Of a DNA stretch of 64,000 nt, positions 42,948 to 52,645 are shown piece after piece. Both the position numbers and the translations under genes were made by a program. The notes under the pieces are model-generated. The model ran no database searches. It saw nothing but the letters and a program-made list of their open reading frames with translations, and had not been told where the DNA came from. Each line of letters begins with the position of its first letter. Positions within the stretch are counted from its first letter, which is position 1. The DNA comes from UBA1227 sp045642705 (GTDB lineage Bacteria > Bacillota > Clostridia > Oscillospirales > Acutalibacteraceae), in assembly GCA_045642705.1 (NCBI GenBank), contig JAZUJK010000002.1, positions 4,699-68,698 of the forward strand. The letters run 5' to 3'.

Positions 42948-45377
42948 TTAGTCTTCTCTATATTCCTCTGTAATATAGGCCTCGAAAATATCGCCTTCCT
43001 TGATGTCGTTGAACTTGTTGAGACCGATACCACATTCGTAGCCAGTTGCAACTTCCTTTACGTCATCCTTGAAACGACGAAGTGAACTCATCTCATCCTC
43101 AGCGATGATAATACCATCACGTACAACACGGATCTTAGCATTTCTCTGGATCTTACCATCGAGTACGTAAGAACCTGCGATTGTACCTGCAGAAGAGATC
43201 TTAAATACATTACGTACCTCTGCACGTCCGATATCAACATCACGGAACTTAGGAGCAAGCATACCCTTGATAGCGGCCTCAATCTCCTCGATGCAGTCAT
43301 AGATAATACGGTAGCAGCGGATATCAACACCATCGCGCTCTGCGTTAGCAGTTGCTGCTGGGTCTGGACGTACATTAAAGCCTACGATGATTGCATTGGA
43401 TGCATTAGCAAGCATTACATCAGACTCAACGATACCACCAACTGCGCCATGGATAACCTTAACACGAACTTCCTCATTAGAGAGTTTCTCAAGGCTCTGG
43501 CGTACTGCCTCAACTGAACCCTGAACGTCTGCCTTAACGATGATATTGAGGTCTTTTAGTTCGCCCTCCTGGAGAGAAGCAAAGAGATTATCAAGTGTAA
43601 CCTTCTGCTGAGCGCCCCAGATTTCTTCCTTAGCAGCAGACTTTCTCTGCTCTACGAGTTCACGAGCAAGGCGCTCATCAGATACTGCGTCAAATGTGTC
43701 GCCTGCCTGAGGAGCCTCCTGGAGACCTGTGATCTCAACTGGGATTGATGGGCCGGCCTCGTGGAGTTCACGGCCGTTCTCATTTGTCATAACACGTACA
43801 CGACCAACTGCTGTACCAGCAACGATAATATCACCGGTCTTTAGTGTACCGTTCTGTACGAGGAGTGTTGCGATAGGACCGCGGCCCTTATCAAGACGTG
43901 CCTCAATAACAGAGCCCTTGGCTGCACGGTTTGGATTGGCCTTGAGTTCAAGTACTTCTGCAACGAGAAGAACTGACTCAAGAAGTTTATCAAGATTCAT
44001 ACCAGTCTTAGCTGAAACAGGAACAACGATTGTGTCACCGCCCCACTCCTCTGGTACGATTTCATGCTCTGTGAGCTGAGTCATAATTCTATCAACTGAT
44101 GCATCTGGCTTATCCATCTTGTTTACTGCAACGATGATTGGAATATCAGCTGCCTTCGCATGGTTGATTGCTTCAATTGTCTGAGGCATGATACCGTCGT
44201 CTGCTGCAACAACGAGGATAGCAATATCAGTTGCCATAGCACCACGTGCACGCATTGCTGTGAATGCAGCGTGACCTGGGGTATCAAGGAAAGTGATCTT
44301 CTGTCCATTAATCTCTGTTCTATAAGCACCGATTGCCTGTGTGATACCACCGGCCTCAGTATCTGTTACTGCTGTATGACGAATAGCATCAAGAATAGAT
44401 GTCTTACCATGGTCAACGTGTCCCATTACACATACAACTGGATCACGTGGAAGAAGGTTTGCATCGTCGTCCTCTGTGTCATCGATGATACGATCCTCGA
44501 TAGTGATAACAATTTCCTTCTCAACCTTGGCATCGAACTCGCCTGCGACGATTTCGATTGTGTCATAATCGAGCATGTCGTTAACTGTTGCCATCTGGCC
44601 AAGCAAGAAAAGTTTCTTAACTACTTCTGCTGCAGTTGCATGTAGAAGTTCAGCAACTTCGCCAACTGTAAGTCCCTCTTCTGGAACCTTGATTACCATG
44701 TGCTTCTTCTTACGCTCGAGCTCGATTCTCTTCATACGATCAGCCTCAGACTCGCGCTTCTTAGAACGCATACCCTGCTGCTTTCTGTACTGCTTTGACT
44801 TCTGGTTAAGCTTCTGCTTACCCATGTTAAAGCGGTCATTATTGCGCTGCTCTGGTGAGAGGTTGTCGTACTTCTCGTTATATTTCTCAAGGTCGACATT
44901 CTGAGCACGTGTATCGATTGTATGAGCTGCGCCCTTAGTACGTGCCTGAATTGGTGTGTCGTCCTTATTGCTCTTATCTTTCTTCTTGAAAGGATGCATA
45001 TTGCTCTCAGCATTTCTCTTTAGTGCATCCTCTGTCTTCTTATCAGCTTGCTTTGCAGCACGCTCTTCTTTTACTTCCTTCTTAACAGGTATCTTGTCCT
45101 TCTTCTCAGGCTTAGACTCCTCAGCTTTTGGAGCCTCTTTTTCTACCTTCTTAGGCTCCTCCTTCTTAGGTTCTGGAGCCATTGCAAAATATGAGTCAAA
45201 GCTCTCAACCTGATTGGTCTGAGTGAAATAATCAAATACGATATTGAGTTCATCCACTGTCAATGCAGTTTGAGACTTCTTAGGCTCATCATAATATTTG
45301 GCAAGAAGTTCAATTACTTCCTTGCTCTGTCTATCAAAGTCTTTTGCGACTTCGTGTAATTTATATTTTATTTCCAT
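42948..45377 (-). CDS. infB: Translation initiation factor IF-2
   Basis: 809 residues. The N-terminal ~230 residues are Lys/Glu-rich and low-complexity, then the IF2-N segment, the GTPase domain (GHVDHGKTS, DTPGH, NKMD, near 317-430) and domains II-IV. It brings initiator tRNA to the 30S subunit. Its ATG overlaps the ylxQ stop by one base. Confidence 0.98.
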   Translation of the reverse strand: MEIKYKLHEVAKDFDRQSKEVIELLAKYYDEPKKSQTALTVDELNIVFDYFTQTNQVESFDSYFAMAPEPKKEEPKKVEKEAPKAEESKPEKKDKIPVKKEVKEERAAKQADKKTEDALKRNAESNMHPFKKKDKSNKDDTPIQARTKGAAHTIDTRAQNVDLEKYNEKYDNLSPEQRNNDRFNMGKQKLNQKSKQYRKQQGMRSKKRESEADRMKRIELERKKKHMVIKVPEEGLTVGEVAELLHATAAEVVKKLFLLGQMATVNDMLDYDTIEIVAGEFDAKVEKEIVITIEDRIIDDTEDDDANLLPRDPVVCVMGHVDHGKTSILDAIRHTAVTDTEAGGITQAIGAYRTEINGQKITFLDTPGHAAFTAMRARGAMATDIAILVVAADDGIMPQTIEAINHAKAADIPIIVAVNKMDKPDASVDRIMTQLTEHEIVPEEWGGDTIVVPVSAKTGMNLDKLLESVLLVAEVLELKANPNRAAKGSVIEARLDKGRGPIATLLVQNGTLKTGDIIVAGTAVGRVRVMTNENGRELHEAGPSIPVEITGLQEAPQAGDTFDAVSDERLARELVEQRKSAAKEEIWGAQQKVTLDNLFASLQEGELKDLNIIVKADVQGSVEAVRQSLEKLSNEEVRVKVIHGAVGGIVESDVMLANASNAIIVGFNVRPDPAATANAERDGVDIRCYRIIYDCIEEIEAAIKGMLAPKFRDVDIGRAEVRNVFKISSAGTIAGSYVLDGKIQRNAKIRVVRDGIIIAEDEMSSLRRFKDDVKEVATGYECGIGLNKFNDIKEGDIFEAYITEEYRED

Positions 45378-45694
45378 TAAGCGTTTTCCTCCGTAAGCAA
45401 TTCATTAATCTTCTTTACAAAACCGTCGTCATTCACAGTAAATACTGCAGCCCGAATTCCCGTGGCATTATAGAGGTCCTCTATCGTAAACCCTGTCACG
45501 ATAAGTGGCACTGCTCGGCCGTTATAGGTCGTCGTGCGGGAGAACTCATCCTTTAGCCTGTCCGATGCATCAGTGCATAGAAAACATGCGGCGGCTTTGC
45601 CTTTCTGTATAGCCTCAAAGGATGCATCGTGACCTGGGGAAAGTTTCCCTGCACGACGCGCAAGGCCGAGCATGTTATAAACTTTATTATTCAT
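45377..45694 (-). CDS. L7Ae-family RNA-binding protein YlxQ
   Basis: 105 residues of L7Ae/L30e fold (MLGLARRAGKLSPGHDAS). It is the ylxQ gene of the nusA-infB operon and probably binds kink-turn RNA. It overlaps ylxR by 8 bases. Confidence 0.9.
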   Translation of the reverse strand: MNNKVYNMLGLARRAGKLSPGHDASFEAIQKGKAAACFLCTDASDRLKDEFSRTTTYNGRAVPLIVTGFTIEDLYNATGIRAAVFTVNDDGFVKKINELLTEENA

Positions 45695-45941
45695 TTAGCT
45701 CTGCCTCCAATTTGGCATATACATCTTCCGGAATCTCCATTTTGAACTCGCGCTCAAAACGTTTAGCCCTACGAGCCTTATTGAAACAGTCCACATTTCT
45801 GCAGATATATGCGCCACGTCCTGGTGCTTTGCCAGTGAGATCAAGTGAAATCTCACCATCTGGTGATTTCACGATTCTGACAAGTTCCTTTTTCGGGAAC
45901 ATCTCCATGCAACCGCAGCAACGTCTCTCTGGTGTGCTCAT
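45687..45941 (-). CDS. YlxR family (DUF448) RNA-binding protein
   Basis: 84 residues with PERRCCGC near the start and GRGAYICRNVDCFNKARR, the YlxR signature. It lies between nusA and ylxQ as in other Firmicutes. The ATG at 45941 is preferred over a TTG three codons earlier that nearly touches the ribosome site, although its spacing from AAGGAGG is long (12). Confidence 0.9.
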   Translation of the reverse strand: MSTPERRCCGCMEMFPKKELVRIVKSPDGEISLDLTGKAPGRGAYICRNVDCFNKARRAKRFEREFKMEIPEDVYAKLEAELNE

Positions 45942-45965
45942 AGGTCTCAAATTCCTCCTTAAAAA

Positions 45966-47030
45966 TTACTCTTCCTCAAGTGGGCTCTCATAGAAACCGC
46001 TTTCTGGATTAATATCAATCTTCCATCCTGTAAGTTTAGCAGCAAGTCTTGCATTCTGGCCCTTATTACCAATTGCAAGTGAAAGCTGTGTATCAGGAAC
46101 GATAACCTTACAAGACTTCTCTTCAAGTGACAAAATATCAACACGAATTACATCAGCTGGTGCGAGTGCAGCGCCGACGAAGAGTGCTGGATCATCACTG
46201 TAAGGTACGATGTCAATCTTCTCACCACAGAGAAGATCTACAACCTTGGATACACGCGCACCGCGTGGTCCAATGCAAGCGCCGACTGCGTCGACATTCT
46301 CGTCTGCGCTGTAAACAGCAATCTTAGTACGAGAACCAGCCTCACGTGATACTTCCTTGATTTCAACAGTTCCATCTGTAATCTCTGGAACCTCTGTCTC
46401 AAAGAGTTTACGAACAAGTGCTGGATGTGTACGAGAGATCATTGCTTTCGGGCCCTTCTCTGTCTCACGTACATCAACGATGAACACCTTGATAAGGTCA
46501 CCATCGTGAAGTTCCTCGCCAGGGATCTGCTCTGAATGAGGAAGCATAGCCTCAGCCTTGCCTATCTCAAGTGTTGCATTTCCTGTCTTAGGATCAACTG
46601 TGAGAACCTTGGCTGTGATAATCTCCTGATTGTGGCTCTGGAACTCCTGCATTGTCTGTCCACGCTCAGCATCACGGATACCCTGACGGATAACATGCTT
46701 CGCTGTCTGAGCAGCAATACGACCAAAGTCCTTAGTATCGAGTGGAATCTCGATGATGTCGCCAGCCTTGGCATTCTTCTTATACTGATGGGCAGCCTCT
46801 ACGAGGATGTCCTCATCTTCGTCTGAAATCTCTTCTACAACATTCTTGCGAAGATATACACGGAGCTCCTGCTTCTCTGGGTCGATGTCGCAAAATACGA
46901 TATCCTTACCACCATACATACGCTTAACTGCTACAACAAGTGCAGCACCAATCTTGTCATATAGGAACTCTGCTGGAATACCCTTTTCCTTGGCCATCAT
47001 ATCAACGGCAGCAAAAAATTCTTCGTTCAT
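45966..47030 (-). CDS. nusA: Transcription termination/antitermination factor NusA
   Basis: 354 residues: N-terminal polymerase-binding domain, S1 domain (about 133-200) and two KH domains (VDAVGACIGPRGARV and LAIGNKGQNARLAAKLTGWKI). It lacks the C-terminal acidic repeats, as usual in Firmicutes. It follows rimP by 21 bases. Confidence 0.97.
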   Translation of the reverse strand: MNEEFFAAVDMMAKEKGIPAEFLYDKIGAALVVAVKRMYGGKDIVFCDIDPEKQELRVYLRKNVVEEISDEDEDILVEAAHQYKKNAKAGDIIEIPLDTKDFGRIAAQTAKHVIRQGIRDAERGQTMQEFQSHNQEIITAKVLTVDPKTGNATLEIGKAEAMLPHSEQIPGEELHDGDLIKVFIVDVRETEKGPKAMISRTHPALVRKLFETEVPEITDGTVEIKEVSREAGSRTKIAVYSADENVDAVGACIGPRGARVSKVVDLLCGEKIDIVPYSDDPALFVGAALAPADVIRVDILSLEEKSCKVIVPDTQLSLAIGNKGQNARLAAKLTGWKIDINPESGFYESPLEEE

Positions 47031-47051
47031 TTTTCTATCATCCTTTCACAC

Positions 47052-47522
47052 TTATATGAAATCGTCAAAGTCATCTGCTTTTATATATGAAGCTTCTTTT
47101 TTATTAAAAACAAGCGTTTTTCCCTCATTTGATGAGAAGGTTATATTGCCCTTCTCATAATCAACGAGTTTGCCGCGAAACTCGCGTGCACCATCAACCG
47201 GTCTTATCAGTTTAATCATAACCTTCTCACCGATATACTGTGCAAAGTGCTCGTCGCGAACGAGGCTTCGTTCTGCGCCAGGTGAAGATACCTCCAGGCA
47301 ATATCCACAGTCGATAGGATCAGCCTCATCAAGTGGAGCATCTATTGCGTGGCTCATATCAACACAGTCGTCGATTGATACGCCACCTTCTTTATCGATA
47401 AAGATTCTAAGATAGTGGTCTGCGCCCTCCTTTTGGAAGGTTATATCCCAGATACTAAGACCTAGGTCCTTCGCAATTGGCTCGGCAAGTTCCCACACCT
47501 TGGTAACAACATTTCCAGGCAC
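47052..47522 (-). CDS. rimP: Ribosome maturation factor RimP
   Basis: 156 residues with IDKEGGVSIDDCVDMS and YCLEVSSPGAERSL, the RimP signatures. It is needed for 30S maturation. It is the first gene of the operon. The GTG at 47522 is chosen because AAGGAGG lies 8 bases upstream; the frame is open further but lacks a ribosome site. Confidence 0.95.
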   Translation of the reverse strand: MPGNVVTKVWELAEPIAKDLGLSIWDITFQKEGADHYLRIFIDKEGGVSIDDCVDMSHAIDAPLDEADPIDCGYCLEVSSPGAERSLVRDEHFAQYIGEKVMIKLIRPVDGAREFRGKLVDYEKGNITFSSNEGKTLVFNKKEASYIKADDFDDFI

Positions 47523-47643
47523 CAGTAAAACCTCCTTACAAGTAAAGGAGAGCGGCTCGTTTGAGTCACTCTCCATTTAAAACTTATTCACTTAACACCG
47601 ACATTCTATCACTAGTAATATGTAATGTCAAATATATTATATA

Positions 47644-47877
47644 TTATTTTAAATAGCCTGGTGTTAAATAAGTCTTCATTCCAGGCTCAGCAATGGATGT
47701 TAAATCCTCTGGTGCTGTCGAGTCTGGGACGTTACATGATAGGCAATATATATCTTCTACCATATCGCTGATCTCGACTGCGTCAGTGATTCTAACAAAA
47801 TCTCCGAATTCACGAAGGAGCACCTGTTTCATACGTTCGCAATCGTTCTCAGTTTTACAAAATAAATTAAGTACCAT
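47644..47877 (-). CDS. Small unknown protein
   Basis: 77 residues counted from the ATG at 47877; a TTG two codons earlier has the better spacing to GGAGG. No family is recognised. It is soluble, with three Cys and an acidic central part. Its ribosome site is inside the long hairpin at 47887-47937, so translation may be regulated. It lies downstream of the tocopherol-cyclase-like gene and upstream of rimP. Confidence 0.55.
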   Translation of the reverse strand: MVLNLFCKTENDCERMKQVLLREFGDFVRITDAVEISDMVEDIYCLSCNVPDSTAPEDLTSIAEPGMKTYLTPGYLK

Positions 47878-47886
47878 ATACAAAAT

Positions 47887-47937
47887 GTCCTCCTTTCAGT
47901 ACCTAGTTTAACGAAAACTATGTACCAAAAGAAGGAC
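47887..47937 (-). promoter_or_regulatory. Long hairpin covering the ribosome site of the small unknown gene
   Basis: About 23 paired positions with a 4-base loop and a single mismatch. Three or four positions pair only as G-U in the minus-strand RNA and would mismatch in the plus-strand RNA, showing the structure belongs to the minus transcript. The 3' arm contains AAAGGAGGAC, the ribosome site of the next gene. Confidence 0.65.
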
Positions 47938-47950
47938 AACCTTTTAAATA

Positions 47951-49132
47951 TTAGTCTTTGCGGCCTCTTACATATGGTTCTGGATGGTCATACTCACCGT
48001 ATTCACAACCAATATGCTCAGCATGCATATCGTCGATAAGCTTGAAGCCAAAGAGTGTTCTCTTATAGAGTTTGAGATCACCGTAGCCATTACCACCGTT
48101 CCAAAGTCTCTGGTGACGAAGCTTTCCGTCTGGAGACTCGTACTTGATGTTAAGCATATCAGCCTTCTTGCAGCGAAGGTCTGTGATAAGGCGGCCCTTA
48201 ATTGTCTTCTGGTCTACATGCCATACGATCTCGTCATCTGTCTCATAGCCTTCAAACTCTGTCTGAGAAAGTGTCCAGAGCTTAGAGAAGTTGAACTCAT
48301 ATGGCTGACCCTCATAGTAGAAACCACCGAGGAGCTTACGAGGAAGAGAAATACCAAATACCTTTGGCTTACCTCCACCAATTTCAAATACAGAATTTGT
48401 AAGCTGCTTGCCTGTGATGTTTGACTTAATATCATTAGATGAAAGCCATACCCATGGAGTTGTGAAGTTTGAACCCCAGTTCTTGTCAGCATAGCCATAT
48501 GATCTCTCAGGGATTACGTCATATACTTCACCGTCAAGAGTGATTGTACCTTCATACTTTGTCTTGATACCCTCTGCATGCCAGTACATCTCAAATGCAT
48601 TGAGACGACGCATGAGCCAGCTTGTACCATAACCTACGTTGAATGCGATCTGCTTGTCAATCTTGATGTCCCACTCGAGGTTACCAAAGTCACAGATCCA
48701 CTCTGGATGTGCCTTGCACTCTTCCTCTGTGATAGAAATGCTACCGCGCATCTCATACTCATCAACATAGCAGTCTGCTGCCTTAACACTGAAAGGAGCG
48801 TTCTTGTGAATCTTTACGTCCTTCCAAGCGAAGAATCTGTGAAGCTGAAGCTTCTTGTCAGCGCCCCAAGTACCAGCATTAACCATGAGGTATGAAGGCT
48901 TCTTGCCCTTAGCCTGGTTCTCTGGAAGCTGGCCAAATACTGGCTGCTTCTCAGCGAGTGCTGGGTTGCAGATGAAGTACTCAAAGAAGAATGGCTTCTC
49001 TGCGCCTGTCTTTCTGTTTACTGCTGTAAGTGAATGCCACCACCAGTCGTAGCCCTGTTTTCTAAAGCTACCACGGAGCATCATTTCATTACAATTTTGA
49101 TCCTTAACTGAGAAATCTTTTTTAATACTCAT
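47951..49132 (-). CDS. Tocopherol-cyclase-like / lipocalin-type protein
   Basis: 393 residues rich in Trp and Tyr with no signal peptide. Stretches such as MRGSFRKQGYDWWWHSL, YGYADKNWGSNFTTPWVWL and repeated beta-strand patterns resemble the tocopherol cyclase/CrtC-like lipocalin family that occurs in some Firmicutes. Tocopherol itself is not expected in an anaerobe, so the ligand or reaction is unknown. It has a 145-base upstream gap after the lipase gene. Confidence 0.5.
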   Translation of the reverse strand: MSIKKDFSVKDQNCNEMMLRGSFRKQGYDWWWHSLTAVNRKTGAEKPFFFEYFICNPALAEKQPVFGQLPENQAKGKKPSYLMVNAGTWGADKKLQLHRFFAWKDVKIHKNAPFSVKAADCYVDEYEMRGSISITEEECKAHPEWICDFGNLEWDIKIDKQIAFNVGYGTSWLMRRLNAFEMYWHAEGIKTKYEGTITLDGEVYDVIPERSYGYADKNWGSNFTTPWVWLSSNDIKSNITGKQLTNSVFEIGGGKPKVFGISLPRKLLGGFYYEGQPYEFNFSKLWTLSQTEFEGYETDDEIVWHVDQKTIKGRLITDLRCKKADMLNIKYESPDGKLRHQRLWNGGNGYGDLKLYKRTLFGFKLIDDMHAEHIGCEYGEYDHPEPYVRGRKD

Positions 49133-49245
49133 TTATGAAATCTCCTTCTTTTTTAATAGCAATAACATTTTACAAAAAAATCGTTTCCCATACTATTAGA
49201 GGAGATACCAATATTAAAATAGAAAATTATTTAACTTGTTCAACT

Positions 49246-49277
49246 AAACTTTACAATTCTTTGAATTTGTAAAGTTT
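49246..49277 (-). terminator. Possible terminator after the lipase gene
   Basis: An 11-bp perfect stem (49246-49256 with 49267-49277) directly follows the lipase stop. The following T content is low, so strength is uncertain. Confidence 0.5.
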
Positions 49278-50468
49278 TTACTGTGAGTTAATCATTGAAA
49301 TCAAATCAGTGAAGAATGGTCTAATATTATTATTCTTGAAGAGGCCACCATTTGGAGACATATGGTCACCCTTCATAACTGGCATAATGTTCCATACACC
49401 CGGCTCGATATTTGCCTTGTCAAATATCTTGGATGGAGCAGATGATGGTGCGAGTGCAGAGATTGTATTAACAAGTCCGTCATTCTCTTGCCATGTGCCA
49501 TCAAGTACAATTCCGCCCTTAGTAACGCCTGAGAAAACGCCCATTGCACGTGCAGGTTTTCTAAATGTTACGTCTGTAATTGAATTGTCTGGAGCATAAG
49601 TTCCATCGGCTTGCTTGTCGCATGATGAGCAAGCATATGAGAAGTAATAAACATGTGGAAGAGTAGTGATAGTAGCATTTAGTGCATGGGCGTTATCGAT
49701 GTCCATGTCATAATTTGCATAGTCATTTGCAGAACGTCCGTCACCCTCTTCACTATTGGCCTTAGCCATAGCGCCATTGAAAATCTTCTCGATAAAGCCA
49801 CTAAAACCTGTTGGAGGATTAGGATCTCCGTCCTCATTTACAAGGTAGGCTGTTGTTCCATTGTGTGGAGCAGCAAGTGTTGTAATGCTATAGATATAGT
49901 CGCCCTTGCCACCCTGGAAGAATGGAGATGTATTGTCACCTGTTGCAGCGATTTCATCAGGAGCACCATTTGCAAGAATCTCAGAGAAGAGACGAATTGT
50001 AGCGCCGCCAAATGAGTGACCTACAATATTGATCTTGTGAGTGCTATCAAAGTTCTCGAGAAGTCCCTTGCCTGTGAAGTCCTCACCATATCTGTCATGG
50101 CCCATGGCCTTGGAGTGAGCCTCACCGTAGTCTACACGTGTGCCGGTGAGCTCAGCATAGAGTTCGCAAGCGCGGTCCCAAGCAGAACCATGTGGGTTAA
50201 CGGATGGAGCAACTGCTTTTATATCCTGCTTGTCAAGATACTTGACAAGGTCGCCACCGAACATGCCCCAATATGGCATAAATTTATATTGGAAATCAAA
50301 CTGACCCCAACCAGATAGTCCGTGTACCAATACATATGTGTAATTGGTCTTCCAACCAGACTTATCTAAATTCTTGTCAACCTTAGGTGCTCTATAGATT
50401 GCAACACCTGTAATAACCAAAGCAATTACAAGGAGAGCAATGAGCCAATTCCTTAATTTCTTACTCAA
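49278..50468 (-). CDS. Secreted or membrane-anchored triacylglycerol lipase (staphylococcal/family I.5-like)
   Basis: 396 residues with an N-terminal membrane/signal segment (about 8-25). The alpha/beta-hydrolase features are the oxyanion HG (YVLVHGLSGWG), nucleophile Ser in GHSFGGA, Asp in ENDGLVN and His in MKGDHM. CSSCD may form a disulfide. TTG at 50468 has GAGGTG at good spacing; a GTG three codons earlier overlaps it. It probably hydrolyses lipid esters at the cell surface. Confidence 0.82.
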   Translation of the reverse strand: MSKKLRNWLIALLVIALVITGVAIYRAPKVDKNLDKSGWKTNYTYVLVHGLSGWGQFDFQYKFMPYWGMFGGDLVKYLDKQDIKAVAPSVNPHGSAWDRACELYAELTGTRVDYGEAHSKAMGHDRYGEDFTGKGLLENFDSTHKINIVGHSFGGATIRLFSEILANGAPDEIAATGDNTSPFFQGGKGDYIYSITTLAAPHNGTTAYLVNEDGDPNPPTGFSGFIEKIFNGAMAKANSEEGDGRSANDYANYDMDIDNAHALNATITTLPHVYYFSYACSSCDKQADGTYAPDNSITDVTFRKPARAMGVFSGVTKGGIVLDGTWQENDGLVNTISALAPSSAPSKIFDKANIEPGVWNIMPVMKGDHMSPNGGLFKNNNIRPFFTDLISMINSQ

Positions 50469-50567
50469 ATTAATCACCTCAATAAAAATGATAAAAACAT
50501 TATAGCAACTTCATTGACCGAAATAAATAATTGTCTTAAAATAAAATCTATAGAAAGGGTGATTTAT

Positions 50568-51293
50568 TTGGACGAAAAGATCACAAAACTTCAAGAGATA
50601 ATTGATAGCAGTGACAATATATGTGTATTCACAGGAGCGGGCATTAGCGTGCCGTCCGGTATACCTGATTTTAGATCAGCAAATGGTCTCTACAATCAGG
50701 ACAGTGGATATAATATTCGTCCTGAAGAAATCATCAGCCACACATTTTTCATGAAGCATACAGATATGTTTTATGAGTTCTATAAGTCCAAGATGGTATA
50801 TACGGACGCAAAGCCTAATGCCGCTCATAAATATTTCGCAGACCTCGAGCGAAAAGGCAAGACCGTATCGGTCGTGACTCAAAATATCGACGGTCTGCAT
50901 TCTGCGGCAGGCAGCACTGACGTATATGAGATTCATGGCAGTGTGTTGCGCAACACATGCATGTCCTGTGGCAAGCATTACGGCGTAGACGCAGTAATGG
51001 CCGAGGACGGCATCCCACACTGCACATGCGGTGGCATAATCAAGCCTGACGTCGTGCTGTACGAGGAAGGCCTCGATGATATATGTGTCAGCGGCGCCAT
51101 AGATGCAATCTCCCGCGCCGACACCCTCATCATCATCGGCACTTCGCTCGTCGTCTACCCTGCCGCCTCTTTCGTCCGCTACTTCCGCGGCCGAAACCTG
51201 GTCATCATAAATCTTGAATCAACCAATATGGATGGAATGGCAACCCTCGCAATATATGAGGACGTCGAAAAGGTTGTAAATCAATTAAAATAA
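50568..51293 (+). CDS. cobB: NAD-dependent protein deacylase (sirtuin)
   Basis: 241 residues. NAD-binding GAGISVPSGIPDFRS, TQNIDGLH, the catalytic His in EIHGSV, and the zinc cysteines CMSC and CTCG are all present, so it should be active. The product of the reaction is O-acetyl-ADP-ribose, the substrate of macro-domain enzymes such as that at 6.1 kb. The TTG at 50568 is chosen because AAAGGG lies 8 bases upstream. Confidence 0.92.
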   Translation: MDEKITKLQEIIDSSDNICVFTGAGISVPSGIPDFRSANGLYNQDSGYNIRPEEIISHTFFMKHTDMFYEFYKSKMVYTDAKPNAAHKYFADLERKGKTVSVVTQNIDGLHSAAGSTDVYEIHGSVLRNTCMSCGKHYGVDAVMAEDGIPHCTCGGIIKPDVVLYEEGLDDICVSGAIDAISRADTLIIIGTSLVVYPAASFVRYFRGRNLVIINLESTNMDGMATLAIYEDVEKVVNQLK

Positions 51294-51299
51294 AAAACA

Positions 51300-51331
51300 G
51301 ACACCGTGATATCTCTCACGGTGTCTTATTA
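51300..51331. terminator. Bidirectional terminator after the sirtuin gene
   Basis: A 10-bp perfect stem (51300-51309 with 51316-51325) with a 6-base loop is flanked by A-rich and T-rich runs between convergent genes. Confidence 0.8.
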
Positions 51332-51332
51332 T

Positions 51333-51986
51333 TTATGCTTTTTTATTCTCTTTTTTCTCTAACTTATCTCGTTCCTTGCCACCGACAACAACAATAAGGA
51401 TGAAGGTAATTACAGTCCAGAGTAATCCTAAATACATATTCTGTGACTGAATAAGCAAATTATAAAATGCATGATATATCATTGCTGTTGCAAGAAGCGC
51501 AACCGTGCCTGATGCGAACCACTTTTTCCTGATACCGAAAAGTGATATGCCATAGCCTACGGCCAATGTGCATATACTATGCATCATGCCCGCTCCAAGG
51601 CCACGGATAATGGCCCAGATGAGAGTAATGCTTGATGAGTTTTCTGCAAAGATATAAGCATTTTCAAGCATTGCGAATCCTATTCCCACTGCTATCGCAC
51701 ACTCCAGCAAATGCTGACGACTTGGCTTAAAGACAAATGCGAGATATAGGATAGGTAGAGCTTTTAAAATCTCTTCGACAATAGGAGTAATATTGATAGT
51801 CATATAGTAATAGTCAAAATTACTTTCCGATAAAATAAGACCATTTACTGAACCCGCAACAAGGCACGCGAATATACCTAGTACCATATAAAGCATAAGC
51901 GTCCTTGATTCATCTTTAAATACAGCCAACATCATAAGCATTGGGAGTACTAGACATATGAAGAGAAGCAAACTTAAATCAACCAT
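51333..51986 (-). CDS. PrsW-family glutamic-type intramembrane protease
   Basis: 217 residues with about seven hydrophobic segments. The family motifs are EExxK (PIVEEILKAL), FxxxE (FAMLENA) and later His residues (GAGMMHS, YHAFYN). PrsW cleaves anti-sigma factors in Bacillus; other members have other substrates. The ATG at 51986 follows GAGGGGG and overlaps the upstream membrane protein gene by 13 bases, suggesting a shared job. Confidence 0.85.
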   Translation of the reverse strand: MVDLSLLLFICLVLPMLMMLAVFKDESRTLMLYMVLGIFACLVAGSVNGLILSESNFDYYYMTINITPIVEEILKALPILYLAFVFKPSRQHLLECAIAVGIGFAMLENAYIFAENSSSITLIWAIIRGLGAGMMHSICTLAVGYGISLFGIRKKWFASGTVALLATAMIYHAFYNLLIQSQNMYLGLLWTVITFILIVVVGGKERDKLEKKENKKA

Positions 51987-52645
51987 TGTTCGCGCCCCCT
52001 CTTTGCCAAGAATACGATTGCAAGCATAAGGAATGCTATTATATATGTGAAAACAATCGCAGGTATTACAAGAGATTTTACTTCGCATAGCAATAGGCAT
52101 GCCTCAAAGTAATATACAAGTAATAGACATAAATTTACAGGTTTTAGAGCCTTGATAAAGCCATAGTCACTATTAGGCCATATCAAATGCTTCATGTTGT
52201 AATATGAAGCAGCAACCATTGGTAAGAAGCAAAAATTCTCAATAGCCATAGTAATAACTGGTTCCGTTCTAATTCCCGCAATGAAATATACAATTATCAT
52301 TGTAATTAAAACAATTGGAGCAGCAAGCGAAATTATACGATATTTCCTAAATTTTGGTGACCCATCATCAACAAGCGAGTCAAATTGTCCCTTATTAGCT
52401 GTAAACAGGAACAAGAACGCACCAAAATAAGATATCTCAGTAATAGAGAAGCCTGTCGGTATAGCTTTATTTAAGAAAAAATATGTAGACCAGAAAGTAT
52501 CCGCAAAGGCATAGCAGCCGATTGCGCATGTTATAAATCTGAAATACATTGCAGAATGCTTATCGCCAAAGAAGAACTTTACTCCAAGCGCAAATGCAAG
52601 AATAGTCACAACACCCGACACTATTGTAGAAATAATAGCAGCCAA
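51974..52645 (-). CDS. Multi-pass membrane protein, unknown
   Basis: 223 residues with about seven hydrophobic segments and no family I recognise. A possible TTG at 52645 is used as start; GAGGAG lies 12 bases upstream, so the exact start is uncertain. It overlaps the PrsW gene and may be its partner or substrate. Codon use looks like the neighbours. Confidence 0.65.
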   Translation of the reverse strand: MAAIISTIVSGVVTILAFALGVKFFFGDKHSAMYFRFITCAIGCYAFADTFWSTYFFLNKAIPTGFSITEISYFGAFLFLFTANKGQFDSLVDDGSPKFRKYRIISLAAPIVLITMIIVYFIAGIRTEPVITMAIENFCFLPMVAASYYNMKHLIWPNSDYGFIKALKPVNLCLLLVYYFEACLLLCEVKSLVIPAIVFTYIIAFLMLAIVFLAKRGREQWLI

